In this document: positions 11,447 through 23,600 of the stretch, in pieces
Position numbering within the stretch: the first letter of the stretch is position 1
Layout: each line of letters opens with the position of its first letter
Source of the DNA: Tubulanus polymorphus
Lineage: Eukaryota; Nemertea; Palaeonemertea; Tubulaniformes; Tubulanidae
NCBI RefSeq assembly: GCF_964204645.1
Contig: NC_134027.1
Location: forward strand, 24,788,485-24,852,484
Reading direction: 5' to 3'
Length of the DNA: 64,000 bases
Position numbers and translations under genes: made by a program
The notes under the pieces: generated by a model
Seen by the model: the letters and a program-made list of their open reading frames with translations, nothing else
The model's database searches: none
Told to the model about the DNA's origin: nothing

Positions 11447-11681
11447 TTAACCCGGTCTAAACACTATTTCCATTTTCTGATCGTTCAGTTTTTTCGACTG
11501 CGCCGCCGCCGCCGCCGACGGATTATTCTTCGTGATCATCGACAATTCTTGATCGATCGGAATTTTGCTGCATTTCGCGAAACCTAACTCGACGAGAATC
11601 TCGTTGATGAAAATATCGTTGTTGTCGCCGGCGCTGTTCTCCGTGTCGTAAACATCGACCATCAAAACACCTTTATTCATC
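11447..11681 (-). CDS. Tudor gene, last exon with stop
   Basis: Acceptor TTTTTTGATCGCAG, phase 2 in, ending in TAA at 11447-11449. It encodes MNKGVLMVDVYDTENSAGDN, then INEILVELGFAKCS, the final strand and helix of extended Tudor 3, then a tail with five consecutive alanines and KKLNDQKMEIVFRPG. The INEILVELGFAK motif is the usual end of such domains. Confidence 0.88.
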
Positions 11682-14600
11682 CTGCGATCAAAAAAGAAGA
11701 AATTGTACAAAGTTTAAAATCATTCTACCTGTTTTAACCGTTTCAGTGCGATGTGCAGTGTATAAATCGATAAGGACTTTGCTAGTATATCGCACTGCGG
11801 CGTATTGAAGTTATTAGTGAAATATCAGAAACTAACGATACACCGAAAGCACTGAAAGCGTTTTTCTCATTAGATTGGTTATAGAAGCAACATGAGCTTC
11901 GACTGGTCTTAAGTGTTGTGAGATAGGCTATAAAAACGAAATGAGCTTGGACCGGTCTGTTATTAGATTGGTTAGACAAGCAAAATGAGCTTAGACTTAA
12001 TCTTAAGTTGTTAGATTGGCTATAGAAACAAAATGAGCTTAGACTGGTTTTATGTGTTGTTAGATTGGCTATAGACCCAAAACGAGCTTAGACTGGTCTT
12101 AAGTTGTTAGATTGGTTGGAGAAGCAAAATGAGCTTACACTAATCTTAAGTGTTGTTAGATTGGCTATAGAACCAAGACGAGCTTAGACTGGTCTTACGT
12201 TGTTAGATTGGTTATAGAACCAAAATAAGCTTAGACTGGTCTTAAGTTGTTAGAACTGAAATCAGCATTAATTTGGTCGAAATTCTTACTTGTCTCTGAC
12301 TTGTAAGAACATATTCTTGCCGTCCGTCGCCTTCTGGAACCATTTCCTTTCGACGATAAAACGAAACATTGATAAATTACAACTAAAAACAAATACAGTA
12401 GAACTCGCTTGATTGGGATTCTTCAATCCGGATTTTCATTTAATTCGGATGAAATATTAGGTCCATTTTACCAGGTACCATGTAAACTATAATTCATAAC
12501 TCGGACCTTAGTTAATTAGAAGAAATCTGGGCACAGTGGGAATTAAGCGAGTTCTACCGCACATTCCAAAAATAAATGACAACATTCACGAATCGAAACG
12601 ATCTTTCAGCCAACGATCCTGTGCTGCAGGTCGTAACCGCAGGTTATTTTCTACTAATTTTACTAATCTAACGACGTACTTTGATTCGTGCGACCATTGA
12701 TTGTTTTTCACCGGTTCGACAGCGTACAGGAAACATTCGACGGCCTGAAACGGCAAATGCAAAAACTCGGGCTGTATACGTCGAATCGACGATTCGTCCA
12801 ACGTCTCTTGATTCCCGTAATCGACGTAAAATACCTGCAATCATAAAAACAACGCGCGGCGATAAAAAGAAAGGCGCACAGAAAGGGCAAGGTCATTATC
12901 GCGACGCATAGTTAGTGCAGAAAGGGCAAGGTTATCATTGATCAAGATTATAATGATGACCAATTTTATCACTGGTGATTGATGCGTAGCGGATTCTGAC
13001 ATTTTTTACTTAATTCACATTTTTTCATCGTAAAAAGAGCATTTGGATTTTTTTTCAAACGATCTTTTCACATTGAAATTTTCAATATATAGATTTTCTC
13101 TACACGAAGTAATTGCAATAAAAAAACAAACGGAAAACTGTAGCTTAGGCTCATATGATGACAAGAAGCTAAGGCATCGCCGTCTAAAACTGACGGATCT
13201 AAGTTCCGAAATCATGAAAAATGAAAAGGAGCACAAAAGATGCATGTGTGCTTCTGAAAGGTAAAACAGTAAGAAAATTCATCATTGCAGGAAAGAAAAT
13301 TAAATTTTGCACGTTTTAACAAATTTTCATTTTTCTTCACTTTCTTCGATACGGATTCCAATTTTTTCGCATTTCAACACAGCGTAGCGCGAATAGTCAG
13401 TATAATTGCGGTAAACAATTCATCTATTCTCGAGGCGCGAATGATTCTTTACCGTCACTAGTTCGGAGTCGAGGTCGCTGTCGATGACTTTCGCTCGATA
13501 CCAGCAGCCGTTCTGCGAATACTGCGCAGCGACGATTTCACCGTCGGCGAAACCGGTCAGATCTCGATCGCGGTGAACGATCTTCGAGTAGTGATTACTG
13601 AAAAACAGATAGATTGACATTTAACATGAGAAATGAATTTCAGCAGTAAAAAGTCAGCACTTTTTTAAAAACAGAAGTCAACGCTTTTTCTGTCAAGAGT
13701 CGGCAATTTAGCACTTCACAAGTCGAAGTCAGCACTTCTAAAGTTGCAAGTCAGCACTTTTTATGAGTCAAAAGTCAGAATTTTTTCATTAGTCAAAAGT
13801 CAGCACTTTTTATAGGTCAAAAGTCAGCATATTTTATGGATCAAAAGTCGGCATTTTTTAAAGCCAAGAGTCAGTAATTCTTAAAATAGAAAGGCAGCAA
13901 TGTTAAAGTAAAAAGTCAGCACTTTTCAGCCCTTCATAAAAGTAAAGCCAGCACTTTTTCCTTAAAACAAAGACGACGTTCCCGACATTTTCCTGTATCA
14001 ATGATTAAGCCACGAAACCGGAAAATTCATTTACGATCAAATCTAAATTCTATTTCAATCATAAGTTACTGAACAGATTTAATTCAATTCAAATTTACTA
14101 AGCAGTTTTTGACTTAAACAGTTTTTTGATTGAAAATCTACTTTTCTCACTGTATCGTATAATCATTCAATTCTCACGATAGATGGCTCATCGGATAATG
14201 ACATTTCGCAGTCGAGCAAATATCGTACAAAATTGCGCAATAGCCGTTCTTCGAGATCGAGTGTAGATAAGGCGGGAGCACGCGTAGGGCGGAGGTAGAG
14301 AGGGGGAGAGACGTCTTATCTGGAGAGCGGATCGAAAATAAATAAACTGACAAACTGTTGACGCAGTGCGCACGGACCCCGGTTGTGTCTGATGAATTAA
14401 CAATGTCTTTTATAGGAAATGAAACACCGGCGCAAACATTTGACGACAAACACTCAGAAAATACGGCCGAAAATAATGGCAAGCATTAACCGAGCGTAAA
14501 ACGTTTTTATATATCGGCTAGGGCTTACGCACAGTTATATCTTTCCGTATAATCTAGCAACGAACTAATTCAAAATCTACAGTCCAACTGAATTCTGATA

Positions 14601-17600
14601 TGAGAAATCGGCTGACTAATGTTGTGTGAAATGTGGCTGGTCATTTTTTGAAAGTATGCTGATTACTCTGGTGTCTGTGGGTAGTTCATCTTCAATCTCG
14701 GCTGAAGTACTGAACACAATTTAAGTGTTGATGATCACTTTTTGAAAGTGTGCTGATAAAATGTCTGATGTTTTTTAATCCATTTTCAACTAAAACCTGA
14801 AACGACAGGGACATTGGACATCGTTGTCTTACACGATCGATTTATGAAAGTGTGTTGATGAAATGTCTAATGTCTGGTGTTTGTAGTTTATTTTCAATTA
14901 AAAATGTCTCTAGTGAAGTTCTGAACGCATGTGAAGTGTGGCCGATTAGTTTATGAAAGTGTACTGATAAAATGTCCAATGTCTGGTGTTCGTACATTTC
15001 CAATTAAAAATGTCTCAGGTGAAGCACTGAACACATGTGAAGTGTGGACGATCAGTTTATGAAAGTGTCCTGATAAAATGTCTAATGTCTGGTGTTTGTA
15101 GTTCATTTTCAATCAAAAATGTCTCAGGTGAAGCACTGAAGACATGTGAAGTGTGGACGATTAGTTTTCGGAAGTGTGCTGATAAAATGTCTAATAGCTG
15201 GTGTTTGTAGTTCATTTCTAATTAACAACATCTCAGGTAAAGTTCTGAATATGCCCAAAGCCTGGACGATTAGAAGAATGGCGATTGAGTGCGTGGGAGC
15301 GCAGGCTACAGATTGATACCAGCACTAAACCACACATTCTGTAATCACTGATATCAATACATTTATAACATAGACAACAGTGAATCTATTTACATAATTG
15401 ATATTCCAACCACAATTCACCAGATGTAATCTTCAATATTTAACGAACTGATCATAAAATCAGGGGTAGTTATTATTATAGGTGTACATACTGAAAACAC
15501 ATTGGAATATATAGGAGAATAATATTATTCATTATTCACGAAACCCGACCGCGGCCGGGGGCAAAATCTGAGCAGCTCACCATATTTCCAGGGCATAACA
15601 GTAAAGGGCTGGTATTCTGGTATTACGGTTTTTAAAAATGTCCAGATCATATTTTCATATCGAGGATCGAGAATAAACGTTGAACAGAAATAAATTGCCC
15701 ATGGTGGTTTACCTTGAAAACGGAGCTTGTTTTTGCAAAGGGCGTTGCCTCTTTTAAAACCAGAAAAAAGTGAACTTTACAGTTACAGTTCAGAAAAGGA
15801 CAACTTGCAATATGTCGAAATTCGATATTCGATATAAAGGGCATTCGTCATTTTTAGCAATTAAGTGCGGCGTGAAGTGCGCACTTTTCGAACAAACCGA
15901 TTGATAAGTACATCGTCATCGCCGGATATTCGTTTACCTAAGCTGCTCGTTCAAAAGCGGCAGAGTCTCGTATTCTGTATAACTGCCGGCGTATCCCTCT
16001 GAAAAAAAAAAACAAGAAAAATGAGGCGATTTATAAAACACGAGACGCTATCGGAAATCGTACGTGTTGTGTTGGGGCGTTTAATTTCACTCGCTTGAAA
16101 AATGAGCATTATCGATTACCGCCGGTTTCACGGCGCGTATGTTCATTTAACTTTGACTGAGTGGATCGAGTCAAAAATAAGTACAATGAATTGACTGTAA
16201 ACTGGCTCGCCAGAACCAGTGCCACAGTTTTGTGGGTTTAATTTGACTACATGGATCCCACTCCAAAATGTTGTATGTTTTATTTTACTTTGATCCAGTT
16301 TCACAGTTGTATAGGTTCAAATTGACACTGGCTCAAGTTCCACAGTTGAGTGGATTTGAATTAAGTCAAGATCCAGTTCCACAGTTGGGTGGCTTTGATT
16401 TGACTCTGGATCCAGTTCCACAGTTGTATGGGGGTTTAATTTGACTCTGGATCCAGTTCCCCAGTTGTGAAGGTTTGATTTGACACTGGATCCAGTTCCA
16501 CAGTTGTGTGTGTTTAATCTGACTCTAGGCCCAGTTCCACAGTTGTATGGGTGCAATTTGACTCTGGATCCAGTTCCACAGTTGTATGGGTCTAATTTGA
16601 CTCTGGTTCCACTTCTGCAGTCAATTTGATTCTGGAGTCAATCACAAGCCATTGCCAACGGTGTAAGTCAATATGCTCATGGATGAAAATGAATTTATTC
16701 TAACTACATAACTGTGGAACTGGATCCTGTTGATTAGACAGAGTAGGGGTAGCGTTAACAGTCTGTGAATGGGGTTATGTAGCTTCAATAGATGTTCTGC
16801 GTCAAGGTAACTGGTATTTCTATCTAGACACATGATACTATGAGAAATCCCGACATTGACGGCAAGCACGCGCGTGACATTTAAAAACCGACGTAAAATC
16901 TCGAACTGAAGCGAAAGAATAACAAGTCGTTACAGAGAAATATGACATGTTCATTCAGAACTGACTATAATCCATCTTCATTTCCCGCGCACGGAAATAA
17001 AGATTTCGTGATGAAGTAACGTCCAATAACATCCAATTAACCGGTTTACTGACAAGTCATGAGCGGTGGATAAACAGCGTTTCATTCGATTCATATCAGA
17101 AAATATCAATCAACAAAAAAAAATAGGATACAATCGCTAACCAGTGAACCAAATAACAGTTGCACAGTTGTGTGGGTTTGATTAGACACTGGATCCAGTT
17201 CTACAGTTGAGTGGGTTTTATTTGACTCTGGATCCAGTTCTACTGTTGTGTGGGTTTGATTCGACTCTGGATCCAGTTCCACAGTTGAGTGGGTTTTATT
17301 TGACACTGGATCCAGTTCCACAGTTGTTTGGGTTTTATTTGACACTGGATCCAGTTCCACAGTTGTGTAGGTTTAATTTGACTCTAGATCCAGTTCCACA
17401 GTTGTGTAGGTTTAATTTGACACTGGATCCAGTTCCACAGTTGTGTGGGTTTTATTCGACTCTGGATCCAGTTCCACAGTTGTGTGAGATCAATTTGACT
17501 CTAAACCCAGTACCACAGTTGTGTAGGTATAATTTGTCTCTGAACCCAGTACCACACTTGTGGATTCAGTTCTATTGTTGAGTGGGTTTATTTCACTGTG

Positions 17601-20600
17601 GAGCCAGTTCCCGAGTTGCGAGGGTTTATTTCACTGTGGAGCCAGTTCCCGAGTTGCGAGGGTTTATTTCACTGTGGAGCCAGTTCCCGAGTTGCGAGGG
17701 TTTATTTCACTGTGGAGCCAGTTCCCGAGTTGCGAGGGTTTATTTCACTGTGGAGCCAGTTCCCGAGTTGCGAGAGTTTATTTCACTGTGGAGCCAGTTC
17801 CCGAGTTGCGAGGATTTATTTCACTGTGGACCCAGTTGCCGAGTTGCGAGGATTTATTTCACTGTGGACCCAGTTGCCGTGTTGCGAGGATTTATTTCAC
17901 TGTGGACCCAGTTCCCGAGTTGCGAGGATTTATTTCACTCACCGTCTCGTTGCTGTTCGTCGTTGGCAGGTTGTAGAGCGCTGACTCCGAACGGGAAGAT
18001 CACGTAGAATCTACCGGGATGGTAGATCGCCGTTAATTGCGCGACGATCCACGATCCAGATTTCGGAGACTGCACCATATCGACGTCGTCAAAACAGAAC
18101 ACAGCTTCTTTATCAGTGGTGATATCTAAAAATAGACGAAACAATTACCATTATTGAATAGCAAGCAATAACCGGAAACAAAGTTCCCATGAAACCAAGT
18201 CCACCCAGCTTTGAAAGTCGTGACTTGGATATAATTGGAGTCACCCCTCTGTGATATACAAATACGCATGGAAACCATGCTATGATCCATTTGAAAGACA
18301 CTGCACCGATCCATTTGAAAGACACTGCACCGATCCATTTAAAAGACACTGCACCGATGATACTGTGTAACTATCATGCTTCAATGCAATATGATCACAT
18401 CGTACTGTGAAGTCTGAAGACGATATGTGTATAGAGAAAGTGCTAAGCTATTGAGACCTAAGGGAACCAGCTATCACTGTCAGGTTGGGACCTAGGGCAA
18501 CCTAATATCCTGTCAGGTGCTAAGCTATTGAGAACTTCGGCAGCCAGCTATCCCTGTCAAGTTGGGACCTAGGGCAACCTACTATCCCGTCAGGTGCTAA
18601 GCTATAGGAACCCAGGGCAGTCAGCTATCAGTGCTAAGCTGTTGGAACCTAGGGCAGCCAGTTATCCTCAGAACTCTGGAGTAATCAAGCAGACCAGGCT
18701 CTGGGCCAGGGCGGTAAATTTCTAGTCTATATCTAAAACTGCGCATCAGTCATCTCTCAATGGAGAAATGACACGAAGACCTTCAGTCCTCGGCACATCA
18801 GGAGTCATCTTATATCAGGATCCACAGTTGTGAGTTTTGACTAATTGAAAATGAACTAATTGAATCTGAAGAGTTAACTCCAACTCATAACTGAGGAACT
18901 GGATATATCTGTCCTGCAGGGTTCGAACCAACGACTTCATATTCCAAATGCTCCAACCACTCACCCACTCAAAAAAGGAACTTATATGTACAAACTATTG
19001 TATTTTATTTCTTTTTTCATCGTCATAAAAGAATATCAGCATTTTAGTACAAAATGACTAAGTAGATATGTATGAAAAATAATGAAGAAGGCATAAATTC
19101 ATGATTTTTGTATAAATGCACCCAACCGTGGGCAAAAATCAAAATCATGATCACAATATTCCAATTTGTTATTGATTTCATCTCACGGGGTTTTTTCAAA
19201 TCAAATCATCTATACACAACTTAACCAAGTCCTTAAACCTAACCACAACTTCGTCCAAATTAATACTGTTGACATTTTAGCTAAGCATCGACCATAAATT
19301 CATCGAAATCTTTTCTGTTCGTAAAATTCGTCATTACTTTAATGAAACAAAAGCCTTCAGAAAATTAACAAGTTTTTGCTTAAAAGCAAAAAGTAAACTT
19401 CATAAAGAAAATTCTGTTAAATGCACTAATCTGGTGTAGTAAAAACTAGAACTGAAAACTAAATATATTGTATATCTAATACTTTCAAAAAATAGATTCA
19501 TTTTCTATAAACAAAATACTAGAAATTTGCAATCAGGCAATTAAATACTTATAGAAATACTTATACAAAGGACAATGGGCCCAGTAGGATCAACTGAGTA
19601 CAGTTTACCTTTGAGCATAGTTCAACCTTGATGATGTACGTGATAATGGGTTTTCTCACTACTATTACCCAGCATCTTACTACTACTATTATCAATACTA
19701 TTACAAACTACCATTACCCAGCAGTACTTTTAATACTTTGTTCTATATGTATTTCTTGATAATGATGTCACTGGAAAAGCCCTTCGGCATCCAAGTTCAA
19801 TATTGGGTGCTGAAGGGCTTTCCCGGTGATGTCATTATCAGGAAACAAGGTCACGCATCGATAAGAAGAATGGGAAAAAATTCATTGAAATTTTGCACGT
19901 TTTCTCCCAGTAAAACAGCTTACAGCTGATGGACGAAACTTTCCATATTAATTCCAACACCTTTTCCACTCCTAATGACAAAATATCAGCTGTTTATATC
20001 CAGCGGTTACAATTTGTGCCACCAAGAGCAAAACAGAAAGTTATCCTCAGGACCATTCTATAAGGAACAACACAGTTGATCCTAAAAAGCCTAGTACGTC
20101 CAGCAAGACAAACCAAAATTATGAAAACGAATGGTTTTCCAGTTTGTTTCCTGACTACGTGCATTGCTGCTAAACATAAAGCCGTTTTTGCAGCAAAGCC
20201 CTGTTCCGTGAAACACTGGTTTTGACTGCTATGTGCTATGTCGAAGAAACTTAACAAGACACACCAACACGCTGTGATGTGATCATCACTAGATGGTGCT
20301 GTAGGTATGTTTCTTGTTACGCCATATGCGCGACAGTGTGCTGACCGAATCTCTGAAACGCGGCAATGCAAAATCAGTTTTGTATTTCGGGTTTGTTTCT
20401 TGCTGTAAGCGTGCTAGGATTAAACCTTTTAGTGTGTTGTCTACACCGCAGTGCTGCGTATAAATCGGTGATGGATTTTGCTAGTACACTGCATTGCGGT
20501 TTATTGATGTTACTCGTAATTAGTTTTTATCTCTATTGAAAGATGGCAGCACCTGTCAAACATAGTGAAATATATTAGTAATGAACGACACACCGTACCA

Positions 20601-23600
20601 CAGTGTAGACGCACTATAGCCGTATGTGCGTTATTCAACAATGGGGTGGAATCTTTTTAAAATTTTCAAACATCTCCAGCACTTTCGGGTATCAATTAGT
20701 CAGCACTGAAAGGGTTTTATATCGTAAATACATGGTGAAATCTTGATCCGCGCTTTTATAGATATTCATTGCGGCTAAACCAAAGTAAACATTCGGCCAT
20801 GTCTGAGAGCTGGATCAGCTGCGCTGAGTAGAGGATATAGCTGCGTAGGAAGCCATGTTGGATGTAGAGCTGGGAAGAGTCTCATTTTAGCCACGTAATG
20901 TGATATCGTTAGATCCCAATCTGAAAAATTTCAAGATATTAGTATCTCAAATGAATTAGTATCTCAAACTGGTGTGATTAGTTACGAAATATTACGAGAG
21001 TAAATTTGAGGTGCTTTTCACATTAATTCCAACCTGCTGACTGCCCTAGGATAGCTGACTGCCCTAGTTCCTAATAGTTTACCACCTGACAGGGATAGCC
21101 GACTGCCCTAGTTCCTAATAGCTTACCACCTGACAGGGATAGCAGACTGCCTTAGTTCCCGATAGCTTACCACGTGACAGGGATAGCTGACTGCCCTAGT
21201 TCCTAATAGTTTACCACCTGGTAGGGTTAGCTCACTGCCCTAGTTCCCGATAGCTTACCACGTGACAGGGATAGCTGACTGCCCTAGTTCCCGATAGCTT
21301 ACCACGTGACAGGGATAGCTGACTGCCCTAGTTCCTAATAGCTCACCACCTGACAGGGATAGCAGACTGCCTTAGTTCCCGATAGCTTACCACTTACCAC
21401 ATGACAAGGATAGCTAGCAGACTGCCTTAGTTCCCAATAGTTTACCACCTGATAGTGTGGGCGAGTGGTTCAAACTTTATATTTTTTCAATATGATTAAT
21501 CCAAGGTCAGCCTGCCCCTGTATATGATTTTTACTACTTTACGAATGTCACTTAATCATTATCAATACAACTGAGCGCATATGTCACTACTTCATGTACT
21601 TAATCGATATTCTAATTTTTATTTATGCACCTGATTCCGGTGATAGAGAATACCGAATATATCTATAAACACAATTAATTCAATAAAGCACAATTATGTA
21701 TATTTGGTTTCAACAAATTTTCTCCTCGAATCCACGATGAGAAATGCTTACATTATTTGCTCGCGTACGATAAACGCACGCGATTGTATTTTATTTACTT
21801 TCCGTTCGTATTTGTTCAGCTTTCAGGCACCAGAGATAGAGACGCAGTTTTAAGCGGCGTTCACGCGAGGATTTCTGTAACGGGACGCAGGCAAACACGG
21901 AAACAGGGGACAGAAACATGTTTCTATGCGTTTCCCTGTATCGTTTACGCGTATGAGAAACAAGAAACATGGTTTTGGGAAGCAACGTCTCCGAGATCGA
22001 ACGTGTTTGTTTCCGTGTTTCCGTGCGTCGTGTGCGTAAAGCCCGACGCATACGGCGCAGGGAAACGGCTGAAACAGAGACATGTTTCCGAGCGTTTACT
22101 CGTGTTGCGCGCGAGAAACATGGTTTCGGGAAAGACGTTTCCAAGATTTTTTATTCTGTGTTTCCACGTTTCCCGTCGGGTGGCGATCTTCGTCAATCAA
22201 TATCAACCAAGAACTAACAGTCAGCTTCAATTTTCAAGGCCCTTCATAAAAACATACCGGTACGCGAGATCTTAAAAAACATTTCTCTCTATTCCCTATT
22301 TCTATAGCGGAACCTCGGATAACGCCCAGTAACGACAGCTTTAATCAATAGTAATATCTACATCTGATGACAACTGATTGCCGCGCTTGTGTCGAGAGCA
22401 TGTTATCGTTCGCCTGATAAAATCCGAAGCGATTGTTAGAAGTGTTGTAGGGATTTAGAAAACCACTAGACAATCGTACACACTTTTCGCGTTGGTTAGT
22501 AAATTACGCGGTATATGTACGTACAGCAGACGCAGCTTGGAATTAATCTTCGAGCCCTTAACGACGAGAATATGTGTGTACATGTCGACCCCAAAAAAAA
22601 CTTTGAGGCCAATTTATTGAAACATGCTCGATTCTGATTACTCCACTCGTTCATCCGAGGGTATACTCAACTTCGAGTAGGCCTACCGTACTTAAACCAC
22701 GCTCGAGAGCGCGGTAACCCCGAGTGTACCCGAGAAAAAAAATGGCTTCCACTCGTACACACTTCGGGCATATTTGTTGCGACGAAAGCAAACATAAATC
22801 ATTTATCGAAGGATACTCGAGATTGAGTACCCGATACTCCTCGTCGAGTACTGTTCCCCGGAATTCCGCTAAACTCGTCTTTAAAAATACGGCGGATTCA
22901 TTACTTCTGGATCTTCTGCATCCTCGCTTGCCAGGGTTTGGTTGGCAAACCCTGGCCGCAAACCTTTCACTGGTCTATTACACCGCACAAGATTTCTTCG
23001 GTGGACGGGTTACCACTCAGCGGCCACCAGTCTATATATCTAGCCAATCAATGCGTGGTACTTCGAATGTGAGTGGTGTTGAAGCTCAGAAAACCCGTTA
23101 TCGCTGCTTTGCAGCTATATTTCATAATCATTTTCCCAGGATTTCCTTCCCGGAAATCTGCCAGTCCCCCGAGATCCGAGGCTAGCGCGAGTCTCACGAT
23201 CAAATAAAAAAACGAATCAAAAATTTTCACCAACCCAGAAACAGGTGTGACGATTAAACAGGCTTTCCATTTATTATAAATCTCAAAATTTATTCAAAAA
23301 TCCATTTTTTTTAGCCGCTGACATAAACAACCTGCGTGCAGTCGATCCCCAGACAGAATAATTCATAAGCTCTGCTATGATAACTATAACACTACTAGCG
23401 ATTGTTTGAAACAATACAATTCTATAGCTTTATTGAGTGAATTGCATTAGATTCATAAATAGAGAATCCCGCACTGGAGAAAGATGAAGTCCGTAAAGTT
23501 TCCTTAACCCTTTCAGTGCTGACTAGTTAATACCCTATAGTGCTGGAGATAATTTGAAAATTTCTATTATTTCCACCCTAGTGTGTTTAACAACTGGAAT

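Noticed and set aside
12586-12679. Continuation of the visible exon 12 frame to a stop as the end of the Tudor gene
   Set aside because: The continuation has no Tudor character, while the GTACGT donor at 12679 joins in phase to two further exons that complete the extended Tudor domain.
17560-18007. Three overlapping frames of 128-141 codons (+)
   Set aside because: The 38-bp array shifts frame each unit so all three frames stay open; the true coding exon here is on the minus strand.
21757-22275. 172-codon plus-strand frame and overlapping minus frames
   Set aside because: Arises from a dimeric repeat; Cys/Arg-rich with no domain or splice support.
22724-23185. 153-codon plus-strand frame
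   Set aside because: Runs through MITE-B and MITE-H fragments; composition and repeats argue against a gene.
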